A stretch of DNA of 64,000 nt from Micromonospora lupini. Its GTDB lineage: Bacteria > Actinomycetota > Actinomycetes > Mycobacteriales > Micromonosporaceae. Location of the stretch: the NCBI RefSeq assembly GCF_026342015.1, contig NZ_JAPENL010000001.1, positions 2,046,001 through 2,110,000 on the forward strand, given 5' to 3'. Shown here one piece after another: positions 9,488-17,857 of the stretch. Below the pieces are notes generated by a model. That model was given only the letters and a program-made list of their open reading frames with translations. It did not search any database and was not told where the DNA came from. The first letter of the stretch is position 1; the number at the start of each line of letters is the position of its first letter. The translations under genes were made by a program, and so were the position numbers.

Positions 9488-9955
9488 CTACGAGGGCAAC
9501 TCGAACAGTTCCAGCTGGATGCCGTCGGGGTCACGGAGATAGAGGATCTTCGTCCCGGCCAGCGCCCCCGCTTCGACGCCATCGCCGTCCTGGAGCACGA
9601 CCGGGTCGGCGTTGACGTGCACGCCCCGCCGCACCAGGTCGCGGTGCGCCGAGTCGAGGTCGTCGACCTCAAAACACAGGTGCATCACCCCAACGTCGGA
9701 GTTGCGCCCGGTGAAGGGCCTCGGCTGCGGGCTGTCGTACTGGATGAGTTCCAGCAGGACGTTGTCACCGGCCAACGCGAAGGATGCCCGCATCGACGCG
9801 TTCTCGACCTCGACAACCGCACCGATCGCCGGGTTCGTCGCCGAGATCGTCACGCCGTTCGGCGCGATGCCGAGGACGTCCTCGTACCACCTCACCGACC
9901 GCGCCAAATCGCTGACTGGCACTCCGATGTGATGCATTCTGGTCACTCTGCTCAT
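9488..9955 (-). CDS. VOC (glyoxalase/bleomycin-resistance) family protein
   Basis: About 155 residues in two beta-alpha-beta-beta-beta modules. The first opens MHHIGVPVSDLARSVRWYED. The second has GVMHLCFEVDDLDSAHRDL, then ILYLRDPDGIQLELFELP. Metal-ligand-type residues are visible: His in HHIG, Glu in LLELIQ, His in MHLCF and Glu in LELFE. This suggests an active metalloenzyme (glyoxalase, epimerase or dioxygenase-like) rather than a drug-binding form. Start 9955 (MSRVTRMHH) has a GGATGGGG purine block upstream; 9964 is an alternative. It is divergent from an XRE regulator that may control it. Confidence 0.85.
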   Translation of the reverse strand: MSRVTRMHHIGVPVSDLARSVRWYEDVLGIAPNGVTISATNPAIGAVVEVENASMRASFALAGDNVLLELIQYDSPQPRPFTGRNSDVGVMHLCFEVDDLDSAHRDLVRRGVHVNADPVVLQDGDGVEAGALAGTKILYLRDPDGIQLELFELPS

Positions 9956-10050
9956 GATCCCCATCCTGAAGGGCCGAGCCAGCACTGTGGAAGGCACAGG
10001 TCTTCCGCGTACCGCTGGTACCACCCAGCTCCCTGGACCGATGGCGGATC

Positions 10051-10860
10051 ATGGGGTTCATGAATGACCTCGGAGCCGCGCTGCGGGCCTGGCGGGATCG
10101 CACGGACCCGGCCGCTGTCGGTCTCACGAACGCCTCTCGTCGCCGCGTCGTCGGGCTACGACGCGGCGAGCTGGCAGCACTGGCCGACATCTCCCCCGAA
10201 TACGTGGCACGCCTCGAACAGGGCCGGGCCGCCACACCATCGGCGCAGGTGTGCACCTCCCTGGCCCGCGCGTTACGACTCTCTGACGACGAGGAGGCGC
10301 ACCTGATGCGCCTTGCCGGCTTCGCCGCGGCCCCGGACCGGATACCCCATCTGATCCCCAGCAGCCTGCACCGCGTCATCGACCACCTCGGCGACACCCC
10401 GGCGGCCGTCTACGACGCCGTGTGGCGGCTGCTGCACTGGAACCGGCTGTTCGCGGCTGTCTTCGGCGACCCCACGGGCGCCATCGCCGACGATCGCAAC
10501 GCCTTGATCGTCCAGTTCGAATCGCGAAACCCCCGAGTCCGCCAGACCGACACCGAGCGCGCCTACTTCGAGCAGTCGTTGGTGGCCGACCTGCGCGCCA
10601 CCAGCGCCCGCTATCCGAACGATCCCGACGTGGCGGCACTGATCTCGCGGATGGCCGGGAACGACAGGTTCTGCCGCCTCTGGGCCCTCCGCGCGGTGGC
10701 CAACCACGAGAGCGCGCACAAGACCGCAGTACACCCGGACGTGGGTGCCATCCCGCTGGACGCCAACGTTTTGACCACCCAGAACACCGACCTGCGCCTC
10801 GTGGTCCTCACGCCTCGGCCCGACACTGCCGCTCGCGAAAAGCTGGATCGACTGGGTTGA
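10051..10860 (+). CDS. XRE-family regulator with MmyB-like ligand-binding domain
   Basis: A 269-residue regulator. The N-terminal HTH includes RRVVGLRRGELAALADISPE followed by YVARLEQGRA, the signature of the actinobacterial MmyB group. The C-terminal domain (about 100-265) has WRLLHWNRLFAAVFGDP and the NPRVRQTDTERAYFEQSLVA block. This domain is a PAS-like pocket thought to bind fatty acids or other small molecules. MNDLGAALRAWRD at 10060 is an alternative start. The gene faces away from the VOC enzyme with about 95 bp between them, so that enzyme is the natural candidate target. Confidence 0.85.
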   Translation: MGFMNDLGAALRAWRDRTDPAAVGLTNASRRRVVGLRRGELAALADISPEYVARLEQGRAATPSAQVCTSLARALRLSDDEEAHLMRLAGFAAAPDRIPHLIPSSLHRVIDHLGDTPAAVYDAVWRLLHWNRLFAAVFGDPTGAIADDRNALIVQFESRNPRVRQTDTERAYFEQSLVADLRATSARYPNDPDVAALISRMAGNDRFCRLWALRAVANHESAHKTAVHPDVGAIPLDANVLTTQNTDLRLVVLTPRPDTAAREKLDRLG

Positions 10861-10963
10861 CGCTACCCCCACCGTCAGCATGCTGATCTGCATGGTCATG
10901 ACGGCATAGAGGCAGGTCGCCGCCAGATAGGTACGGTCCAAAAGCGGCGACCGACCCAAGCCT

Positions 10964-11035
10964 GCCTCTGGGGGTGGTGATGACGAGCCGGGCGGCGATG
11001 TCGCGCAGGCTCATCTCCTGGTCGTGCAACTGAGG
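10964..11035 (-). pseudogene. Fragment of a site-specific recombinase/resolvase
   Basis: The minus frame reads LHDQEMSLRDIAARLVITT, matching the C-terminal HTH-like segment of actinobacterial serine recombinases ('YDxGMSLRDIAARLVIT'). The catalytic domain is absent. A Tn3-type transposase relic lies 1.8 kb away, so both may come from one transposon. Confidence 0.45.
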
Positions 11036-11046
11036 GCCACACAGAG

Positions 11047-11077
11047 GGGGCCAGCAGCGCTAGCGGCTGCTGGCCCC
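11047..11077 (-). terminator. Intrinsic terminator of the merR-CMD operon
   Basis: A perfect 12-bp stem (11047-11058 against 11066-11077) with a 7-base loop. It lies 25 bp beyond the stop of the carboxymuconolactone decarboxylase gene on the minus strand, and the flanking AGA/TTCT adds pairing. Confidence 0.7.
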
Positions 11078-11102
11078 TTCTGAAAGAGGTGGGGCAGTCG
11101 GG

Positions 11103-11531
11103 TTACGCCGGGTCGTCACGCGTGGCGAAGACTTCGCGGGCTGTGAAGGTGGCGTTCAGGGCGCGGGGGAAGCCGCAATAGACCGCAGTGTGAAGGATGG
11201 CCTCGCTGATCTCCTCGCGCGTCAGGCCGACGTTGAGCGCGGCGCCGATGTGGACGTTCAACTGCGGCTCGCATCCACCCAGAGCGGTGAGGACGCCGAT
11301 GGTGACCAGCTGCCGGCTTCGGGGGTCGAGTCCGGGACGGTCATACACGTCGCCGAAGGCGAAGGCTGCGACGTGGTGGGCCATGGCGGGGTTGATGTCC
11401 GCCAGTGAGTCGATGACGGCCTCGCCCTGGTGCCCGTCGATCCGGGACAGCACGCTCAGGCCGTGCTCGCGGCGGGCAAGGTTTTCAGGGCTGTTGATGT
11501 CGTACTGGGCAGTGCTGGTGGTTCTCGTCAT
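11103..11531 (-). CDS. Carboxymuconolactone decarboxylase (CMD) family protein
   Basis: A 142-residue all-helical CMD/AhpD-fold protein: DPRSRQLVTIGVLTALGG and LNVHIGAALNVGLTREEISE, then the C-terminal ILHTAVYCGFPRALNA. The CxxC of AhpD peroxidases is absent (one Cys in GGCEPQ, one in YCGFP). It is therefore closer to the decarboxylase/tautomerase-like branch than to the alkylhydroperoxidases. The ATG overlaps the MerR stop (ATGA), so the two are translationally coupled. This arrangement is common for stress or aromatic-compound responses under a MerR sensor. Confidence 0.87.
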   Translation of the reverse strand: MTRTTSTAQYDINSPENLARREHGLSVLSRIDGHQGEAVIDSLADINPAMAHHVAAFAFGDVYDRPGLDPRSRQLVTIGVLTALGGCEPQLNVHIGAALNVGLTREEISEAILHTAVYCGFPRALNATFTAREVFATRDDPA

Positions 11532-11992
11532 GGCTGGGGTGCTCCTTCATAGGTGGCGATCTTGTACTCGGTGGCGGCGAGGGCCAGCTGCAGCTGAGCA
11601 ATCTGTGAGCGCAGGGTGTCTCGGTGCTCCAGCATCATGTCGAGGCGCTCGGGCACGGTGGACTGGCCGGCGTCAACGAGGCCGATGTAATGGCGCAGGT
11701 CACTGATCGGCATGCCGGAGGTACGCATTCGCGTGAGGAAGACCAGACGTCGCACTGCCGCAGCGTCATACTGGCGGTGGCCGGCGTTGTTCCGCGCGAC
11801 CTGGACCAGGCCGATCCGTTCGTAGTAGCGCAACGTGTGGGGATTCACTCCCAGGTGCTCTGCCGCCGTGGCGATGTCCCACTCGGTTGCATCGTCAGCG
11901 CGAGCGAGCTCGCGCAGCGACTCGAAGGAAACACCACCTGGCGGGTCCACTGCGAGGCGCAATGCCTCCCGGAGTGCGTCATCAACTTCCAT
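11528..11992 (-). CDS. MerR-family transcriptional regulator
   Basis: A regulator of about 154 residues. The winged-helix HTH reads WDIATAAEHLGVNPHTLRYY, then ERIGLV and GHRQYDAAAVRRLVFLTRMR. A coiled-coil dimer helix follows (VPERLDMMLEHRDTLRSQIAQLQLAL). No Cys pair for metal binding is seen, so it is probably an organic-ligand or redox-independent MerR. Start 11992 is preferred because a MerR-type promoter ends 8 bp upstream, which would give a nearly leaderless message. It is co-transcribed with the CMD gene. Confidence 0.85.
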   Translation of the reverse strand: MEVDDALREALRLAVDPPGGVSFESLRELARADDATEWDIATAAEHLGVNPHTLRYYERIGLVQVARNNAGHRQYDAAAVRRLVFLTRMRTSGMPISDLRHYIGLVDAGQSTVPERLDMMLEHRDTLRSQIAQLQLALAATEYKIATYEGAPQP

Positions 11993-11999
11993 GCCCTGC

Positions 12000-12030
12000 A
12001 CGCTAGGGCTGTGAGCGCGCTCTAACGCAA
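12000..12030 (-). promoter_or_regulatory. MerR-type promoter with 19-bp spacer
   Basis: On the minus strand, TTGCGT (-35) and TAGCGT (-10) are separated by exactly 19 bp, the over-long spacer characteristic of MerR-activated promoters. The spacer carries the palindrome GAGCGCGCTC (12013-12022). Transcription would begin within a few bases of the merR ATG at 11992, giving a leaderless or near-leaderless transcript and autoregulation. Confidence 0.65.
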
Positions 12031-12324
12031 GGATCGCGTCAACTAGCCGCCACGGTCGGCCGGGGCCGCGGTCGCAGCGTCTTCTTGAGCCGGGGCACCT
12101 TCGTGAAACGGCGGTTGTGGTCGCCGGCGGCGACCGCGCCGCCGCACGAGCGGCAGGGCGAGCGGGCTGGGCGTCACACTTGGGGCAAGCGTGCTGTTCG
12201 ACGTCGTCGGCGTCCGACCGGTCGATATTGCCTTGCCGCCCACGGCCATGGCGACAACACCTCCGCGCGCACCGGCACGCCGATCGGCGCCTCGCCGACG
12301 GCCCGTCGCCGCACATTCCGGGGG

Positions 12325-12591
12325 ACCGCGGTGGGCTGCGCCGTCTTGGCCTACGTGATGGTCGACTCGTCGTCGTGGATGGGGGATTCGGCGCAGGACT
12401 TCGCCGCGCTCCCGGAGATCCTGGCGGCGCACATCATCGCCGGCAGCGCCTCGGTACTGGTGAAGGTCAGGACCGCGAATACCGAGCAACTGCAAGAACT
12501 GCTGCGCCGCCTCCACGCCATCGATCGGGTCAGCGGAACGCAGGCCACCGTGGTCCTCAAGACCTTTTCGAGCGACCGCCCTCACCGCTGA
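12325..12591 (+). pseudogene. 5'-truncated Lrp/AsnC-family regulator (ligand-binding domain only)
   Basis: The plus frame from about 12325 reads LPEILAAHIIAGSASVLVKV followed by a typical RAM-domain end (LQELLRRLHAIDRVSGTQAT, VVLKTF). The N-terminal DNA-binding HTH of Lrp/AsnC proteins is missing. The frame upstream to 12085 is Arg-rich and unrelated. It is a remnant; expression is unlikely. Confidence 0.6.
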
Positions 12592-12769
12592 CTGGTGACC
12601 AGCCGTGACCCCCGCGAATGCCGGCGCCCGCCCTGGGGAAATGATCAAGCCTGATGCCGACGGCCAGGCACTCCAGACCGTAGACAAGCCGGGGCACTTC
12701 CGTACCTGGTGGGAGGTCCCAGGCGGCGACGTCGTGCCGAGCCCAACGTCACGCTGGGGCTGGAGCGCC

Positions 12770-13030
12770 TTCCCTCTTCGGGGTGCGTGGGCTGGGCAGC
12801 AGCGACGCCGACACGGCGAGGGCGAGGTGTGAGTTCAGGTTCAGCTCGAAGCGGCCGTAGGGGTTCACGTGGGCCCAGAACAGCGGAGATAGTGCCGTCG
12901 GTCGGCGTCGGCGAGCCGCTTCTGCCACTCCTCCTCGCTCAGGATGTCCTGAAGGAGCAGCGTGTTGACGTGCGCCACTTCAGCCTGGGGAGCAGGTTGA
13001 AGTCGCATGTGGGCGAAGGACCGAAGGCCT
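12770..13030 (-). pseudogene. Decayed Tn3-family transposase C-terminus
   Basis: The minus strand reads FAHMRLQPAPQAEVAHVNTL, then LSEEEWQKRLADADRR. After a frameshift it continues LFWAHVNPYGRFELNLNSHL. These blocks match the end of actinobacterial Tn3-type TnpA ('LFWTHVNPYGRF'). The catalytic DDE core is not present. With the recombinase fragment at 10964-11035 it marks an old transposition event. Confidence 0.55.
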
Positions 13031-13073
13031 CTCACAGGCGGCGTGAACTCCGGGGCCCAGGCCTCCCCTGCCT

Positions 13074-13427
13074 TCATGCCTCCACAGGATTCTGATCGTT
13101 CTGCTCTTGCGCCTGCGCCCAGGTGATCGCCCATTCGTCGAGCGGTCGGAGGGCGTGACCGAGTGCTGTCCCCAGCCGCGTGAGCTCGTAGCCATCGGCT
13201 GAGGGGACGATGATCCCGCTCGACGTGAGTTCGCGAAGCCGCTGGTAGAGGACACTGGATGACAGACCTGCGCAGCGTGCCAGCAGCGCACGCGCACCGA
13301 GCGGACCCGCACGCAGCTCCCAGAGAATTCGCAGCGCCCACCGACGGCCGAAGAGATCCATCGCGGCCATGATCGGACGGCCGGTAGTCGATCCACGAAC
13401 CGGTGTTCCTGGGCGCGGTGTCGGCAT
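13074..13427 (-). CDS. HxlR-family winged-helix regulator
   Basis: A 117-residue HxlR/MarR-like protein: MDLFGRRWALRILWELRAGP is the signature opening helix. LSSSVLYQRLRELTSSGII is the recognition helix, followed by the wing (GYELTRLGTALGHALRPLDEWA). The single Cys of redox-sensing HxlR proteins may be represented by LLARCAGLS. It is divergent from a CMD-family gene. The shared 82-bp intergenic region holds a perfect palindrome, so it most likely represses both genes in response to an electrophile or oxidant. Confidence 0.87.
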   Translation of the reverse strand: MPTPRPGTPVRGSTTGRPIMAAMDLFGRRWALRILWELRAGPLGARALLARCAGLSSSVLYQRLRELTSSGIIVPSADGYELTRLGTALGHALRPLDEWAITWAQAQEQNDQNPVEA

Positions 13428-13473
13428 GCTCCTCCTTGTGTTCCGTTATTCGAAACGCTAGCATCCATCCGCT

Positions 13474-13490
13474 GTTTCTAATTTAGAAAC
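13474..13490. promoter_or_regulatory. HxlR operator (perfect 8-1-8 palindrome)
   Basis: GTTTCTAATTTAGAAAC is an uninterrupted inverted repeat with one central base, 20 bp before the CMD gene start and 47 bp from the hxlR start. A partial second half-site (TTCGAAAC) lies at about 13449-13456. The AT-rich block stands out in high-GC DNA. Confidence 0.7.
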
Positions 13491-13509
13491 AACCTCAACG
13501 GGAGCGCCG

Positions 13510-14091
13510 ATGTCGCGAATAGCCCTGCTGGAACCGCCGTACGCCGACCAGACCGGCGCGCTACTCGCGCGCATGATGCCCGGGGAAGTGCCGCCGATCG
13601 GGCTGTTCCGGATGTTCGCCAAGAACCTCCCGATGGCCAGCGCCATGCACGGATGGGGGCGCTATGAGCTGGGCCGACAGCTGACCCTGACCATGAGGGA
13701 GCGCGAGATCGCCATCGACCGGACATGCGTGCTGTGCGGCTGCGAGTACGAGTGGGGCGTGCACATGATGATGTTCGCCGAACGGGTCGGGCTCACCCGC
13801 GAGCAGGCGGCCTCCCTGGTGCACGGCGGCCCCGCCGACGAGTGCTGGACGTCCGAGCGGGAACGGCTGCTCATCCTCGCCGTCGACACGCTGCACGAGC
13901 GTTCCGACATCGATGACGCGCTGTGGGCACGACTCGCGTCGGTCTTCGACGAGGTCCAACTGCTCGACCTGCTTCTGCTCTGCGGGTGGTACCACGCCGT
14001 CAGCTTCGCCGCGCGCGCCGCGCGCCTGCCGCACGAGCCCGGCGCGCCTCGCTTCGCCGACTTCCCCATCACGACCAGGACCAACCGATGA
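13510..14091 (+). CDS. CMD-family protein (AhpD-like fold)
   Basis: A 193-residue protein. Residues MREREIAIDRTCVLCGCEYEWGVH form the carboxymuconolactone decarboxylase core. They include CVLC (a CxxC arrangement) and a downstream His, as in AhpD-type peroxidases. It continues LTREQAASLVHG and LLDLLLLCGWYHAVSFAARA. The CxxC makes peroxidase or disulfide reductase activity plausible. It is divergently transcribed from an HxlR regulator over a palindromic operator. A reactive-species or thiol-stress response is inferred. Confidence 0.85.
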   Translation: MSRIALLEPPYADQTGALLARMMPGEVPPIGLFRMFAKNLPMASAMHGWGRYELGRQLTLTMREREIAIDRTCVLCGCEYEWGVHMMMFAERVGLTREQAASLVHGGPADECWTSERERLLILAVDTLHERSDIDDALWARLASVFDEVQLLDLLLLCGWYHAVSFAARAARLPHEPGAPRFADFPITTRTNR

Positions 14092-14342
14092 GCGCTAACC
14101 GGGAGCACTGTGAGGCGTGGCCGCTGTCCCCTCCCATGTTCATTGCCCTGGTAGTGGCGGCAGTCGCCAGCCTCGGGGGGCACCGCTGATCACCGCAGTC
14201 CCGACCGGCGCGCCCAGCCAGGGCCGGCCACGATGCTCATGTGCGGCCTCGCCGACCCCCGCATGAAGATCGAGATCGAGGTGTACGCACGGCGCGTCAC
14301 CGCGTAGCAGCCCGCACACCAGGTCTGGGGGGAACGGGCGAT

Positions 14343-14863
14343 ATGCCGGTCAACACCGACGCCTACAACAACCTGCTCGCCGCGGCGGCCCCGTCCTGGA
14401 ACACGCCCGCGTCGAAGGTGGCGGTGCAGGGACTGGCGTGGGACCGGCGGGGCCGGCTCTACGCGACCGAGGTCGGCGCGGGCGCCTGGGACGAGGTCAA
14501 CGCGATCGTGCCCGGCGGCAACTACGGCTGGCCGGTGGTGGAGGGTCGGGCCGGCGACCCGCGCTTCCGTGACCCGCTGGTGTGGCGGTCCGCCGAGGCG
14601 TCGCCCAGCGGCCTGGCCATCGTGGGGAACACGCTGTGTCTCGCCGCCCTGCGAGGAACCCGACTCTGGGTCGTACCGCTGGACCGGACGGCGCCGGCAC
14701 GCCCACCGCGCGACTCGTCGGCTCCTACGGCCGACTGCGCACGGTCGTGCGCGCACTCGACGGAGCGCTCTGGGTGACCACCAGCAACCGGGACGGTCGC
14801 GTCACCCCGGGGCACGACGACGACCGGATCCTGCGCTTCTCGCCGCTGCGCCGCTGGTGGTGA
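14343..14863 (+). pseudogene. Frameshifted, truncated glucose/sorbosone dehydrogenase-like gene
   Basis: The frame from 14343 reads VQGLAWDRRGRLYATEVGAG, then NAIVPGGNYGWPVVEG, GLAIVGNTL and LRGTRLWVVPLD. These are blocks of the PQQ-type soluble glucose dehydrogenase propeller. Near 14690 the reading shifts frame to LVGSYGRLRTVVRALDGALW and DRILRFSP. The N-terminal half and any signal peptide are absent. It is a remnant of a secreted sugar dehydrogenase. Confidence 0.65.
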
Positions 14864-14931
14864 CGGGTACGGTGACGATCGCCGGCCTGGGGGTGGCGCG
14901 TGGCATGCCACGGGAGTGATCCGATTCGTGC

Positions 14932-17559
14932 TCAGCGTGGTTGGGCGTTCCGCGCGGCCGTAGCCGGTCGGCGCTCCGCACCGCCGTTGTCGTCGATGCC
15001 GGTGAGCCGCGCACGAACCAGGTCGGCCTCCGGTGTGCCGAGCTCGGTGTAGAGGATCAGGGCCTGCTGGTAGTGCTGCCGGGCCAGGGCCGGATCGGAC
15101 AGGGTCTCGCGGGCTCGCCCGATGCCGGTGTGGGCGCGGGCCTGCTGCTCGAGTTCGCCGATGTCGACCGCGATGGTATGGGCTGCGGAGTGCTCGGCCA
15201 GGGCGCCCCAGGGGTCGCCGGCGGCGTGGGATGCTTCGCCGAGACCGTTGAGCGCGCTGGCTTCGCCCGATCGGTCGCCGGTCTCGCGGAAGATCGCAAG
15301 CGCCTGCCGGTGGTAGCGGTCCGGCCGGCCGAGGCGGGTCTTCACGGTCCCGAGAATGTCCAGCGTCCAGGCCTCGCCGACACGGTTGCCGAGCTGCCGG
15401 TACAGCCCCAGAGCCTGCCGGAGATGGTTGATGGCCGGTCCGTGTCGGCCCTGGCGCAGCTCGGCCTCGCCCAGACTGTTGAGCGTCCATGCCTCGCTGG
15501 TGCGGTTGCCGAGCTGCCGGATCAGGGTCAGCGCCTGCCGGAAGTGGTCGGTGGCCGGTCCGTGCCGGCCCAGTCTCGACTCGACGCTGCCAAGGTTGGT
15601 CAGCGAGTGGGCCTCGCCCGCCTGGTGGCCGGCCTGTCGGAACATCACCAGGGCCTGCGCGCAGTGCTCTGCGGCCAACCGGTTGCGGCCCAGGCGTGCC
15701 ATGACGACGCCGAGGTTGATCAGGGCGCGGGCCTCCCCGACCCGGTCACCGCCCTGTCGAAAGAGGCGCAGGGCCTCCCGGAGGTTCTCGGCGGCCGGTC
15801 CGTGCCGGGACAGCTGCGCGTGCGTGGCACCGAGGCCGGCCAGCGCGTGCGCCTGCCCGTTCGGGTCGCCGAGGTCGCGGGCAGCGTCGCGGGCGTGCTC
15901 GTGGACGGTCAGGGCGTCGGTGAAGTATCCGCCGTCGAGGTATCGGAAGAGGACGCCGGACAGCCGGATGGCGTGGGTGGCCCAGCCATGGCTGGCGGTG
16001 TGCGCGGCGACGGCGACCAGGGTCGGACGTTCGGTGTCCAGCCAGACGCGGGCACCTGCGGGTTCGCTCAGGTCAGGGGCGGGGCCCGCGGGTCGCGGGA
16101 CGGCCGGCCGCCGCTCGGCCTCGGCCGGGTACAGGGTGTCCATGGCGGCGGCCGCGCCGGCCAGGTAGAAATCGAACAGGCGGGTCAGGGCGGTGCGTCG
16201 TCCGGATGGGGGATCCTCGTCGGCGGCCCGGCCGGCGGCATGGGCACGCACCAGGTCATGCAGGGTGTAGCGGCCGGGGGCGGCCGGTTGCACCAGATGA
16301 TCGCGGCTCAGGTCCAGGAGGAGGGACCGGGTGGTCGGCAGGTCGCTGCCGGCCAGGGCCGCGGCGGCGTGCGCGTCGAGGTCCTGGCCAGGGTGCAGCG
16401 CCATCAGCCGCAGCAGTCGCTGTCGCTCGGCGGGCAGGTGCTGATAGGACAGGTCGAGTGCGAGCTGGACGTTGGTGTCCAGACGCCGCTGGCGGTGGCG
16501 TTCGTCAAGCCGGTCGGCGTGGTCAGTCAGCGTCCAGCCAGGTGTGGCGCGGATGTGCCCGGCCACCAGGCCCAGCGCCAGCGGTAGGTGGCCGCAGCGC
16601 AGGGCGATCCGGGCCGGCGCCTGCGGGTCGTCACCGACGGGCGTCCGTGGTGCCGCCAGGGCCAGGAACTCCATGGCCTCGCCGGGGGCGAACACGTCCA
16701 TCGTCAGTTTGGTCCCGGCGCGCAGGGCCGTGAGGTCGCGCCGGCTGGTGACCAGCATCGGGCAGCCGGCGGTGTCGGTCAGCAGCGGCCTGACCTGCTC
16801 GACGCCAGCGGCGTTGTCCAGCACCACGAGTGTGCGGCTGCCGGCGAGCCGGCGGCGGTAGGCGGCGGTGCGGGCGGCCAGGTCGAGCGGGATCTGATGA
16901 AACGGCATGCCCAGCAGGCGCAGGAAACCCTCGAGAACAGCGGCCGGGTCGACGGCCGGCTGGGCCGGATCGGCGTGGAACCCACGGAGGTTCACGAACA
17001 GGACCCGGTCGAAGCGCTGCTCGCGCGTGACGAGGTGCGCGGCATGCACGGCGACGTGAGTCTTGCCAGCCCCGGCCATGCCCGACACCACACAGAGCGC
17101 CGCCGCGCCACCTCCGGTGTCGCGCAGCGCGCGGAGGAGCTCACTCAGCTCAGCGGCCCGGCCGGTGAAGGTCGCCGGCTCGGGTGGCAACCGGTCCTGG
17201 ACGTGGACCTGCGATGCTGCCCGGGCCTCCCCCGTGATCATCTGCAGCGCCTGCCGCCACTGGGTGACGTACCCCTCGTCCGGGTGCAGGGCCCGCACCA
17301 CCGAGATGACAAGGTCGGTGTTGAGCCGCCGCCGACCAGCCCGAAAGCAGTCCGCGACGGTGGTCTTGCCCGTCAGCTCCCCGGCGGGCCGGCCGGCCGC
17401 CGTCCAGGCCGCGTTGACCCGACTCCTGATCGCGTCGTAGGACGGGTCGCCGGCCCAGACCTTGAGCACCCGCAGCAGGTCGACGAGCTCCTCGAGCGAG
17501 CCGGCCCGGCCCGGGTCCGGTGGCACCACGAACGCACGCTCCGGCGGCTGCACAGACAT
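14932..17559 (-). CDS. NB-ARC/TPR protein (STAND-type signalling ATPase)
   Basis: An 875-residue protein. An N-terminal helical segment (about 20-110) resembles the effector or adaptor part of actinobacterial STAND regulators. Walker A is SGMAGAGKTHVA (159-170), Walker B-like RTLVVLDNAAG, and sensor-like LVTSRRDL. About eight TPR units follow (roughly 560-850) with the recurring pattern GxRxGEAxxLxNLG and RHGPAxxHxRQAL. It lacks the SARP DNA-binding domain of AfsR. It is transcribed divergently from the lanthipeptide precursor with about 300 bp between them. It could sense and transmit a signal to that cluster, or act as a stand-alone surveillance ATPase; neither is shown. Confidence 0.82.
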   Translation of the reverse strand: MSVQPPERAFVVPPDPGRAGSLEELVDLLRVLKVWAGDPSYDAIRSRVNAAWTAAGRPAGELTGKTTVADCFRAGRRRLNTDLVISVVRALHPDEGYVTQWRQALQMITGEARAASQVHVQDRLPPEPATFTGRAAELSELLRALRDTGGGAAALCVVSGMAGAGKTHVAVHAAHLVTREQRFDRVLFVNLRGFHADPAQPAVDPAAVLEGFLRLLGMPFHQIPLDLAARTAAYRRRLAGSRTLVVLDNAAGVEQVRPLLTDTAGCPMLVTSRRDLTALRAGTKLTMDVFAPGEAMEFLALAAPRTPVGDDPQAPARIALRCGHLPLALGLVAGHIRATPGWTLTDHADRLDERHRQRRLDTNVQLALDLSYQHLPAERQRLLRLMALHPGQDLDAHAAAALAGSDLPTTRSLLLDLSRDHLVQPAAPGRYTLHDLVRAHAAGRAADEDPPSGRRTALTRLFDFYLAGAAAAMDTLYPAEAERRPAVPRPAGPAPDLSEPAGARVWLDTERPTLVAVAAHTASHGWATHAIRLSGVLFRYLDGGYFTDALTVHEHARDAARDLGDPNGQAHALAGLGATHAQLSRHGPAAENLREALRLFRQGGDRVGEARALINLGVVMARLGRNRLAAEHCAQALVMFRQAGHQAGEAHSLTNLGSVESRLGRHGPATDHFRQALTLIRQLGNRTSEAWTLNSLGEAELRQGRHGPAINHLRQALGLYRQLGNRVGEAWTLDILGTVKTRLGRPDRYHRQALAIFRETGDRSGEASALNGLGEASHAAGDPWGALAEHSAAHTIAVDIGELEQQARAHTGIGRARETLSDPALARQHYQQALILYTELGTPEADLVRARLTGIDDNGGAERRPATAARNAQPR

Positions 17560-17857
17560 GGGGTGGATCCTCTCGGCGGGTGTCCGTGAACCCTGCGTTC
17601 CTCATCGGAACACATGGCACCGGCGGCTCCCGGGGATCTGTCCGCAATCCGCCTCAAGCAGCGATCACTATCTATGTGAATGCGTTCGGGATCGTCCGGG
17701 ATTCCGCCACGGCTCCCGCCGCTGGCGAACGCTCAACGGCAGACCGCCGGCAGTTCTGGCGTGGAACCGCTTCCCGCCGGACGGCCGCCGGATCGCAAAG
17801 GAGCCGCCCGCGTTCGCGGGCGGCTCGGATGGACGGCCCAGGAGGAGGTGACACCAC
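17560..17857 (+). promoter_or_regulatory. Leader region of the lanthipeptide operon, with hairpin and strong ribosome binding site
   Basis: No gene is seen before the precursor. A perfect 11-bp hairpin (17801-17811 with 17816-17826, loop GTTC) sits about 15 nt before the ribosome binding site GGAGGAGGTGA (17841-17851), itself 6 nt from the ATG. The hairpin ends without a T-run, so it is more likely an mRNA-stabilising or attenuating structure than a terminator. A promoter toward the NB-ARC gene must also lie here. Confidence 0.5.

Noticed and set aside
12043..12330. Minus-strand frame with HACPKCDAQ resembling a zinc-ribbon ribosomal protein
   Set aside because: Only a CxxC stretch is similar. 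Length, basic N-terminus and the second Cys pair of L32/L33/L28 do not fit.
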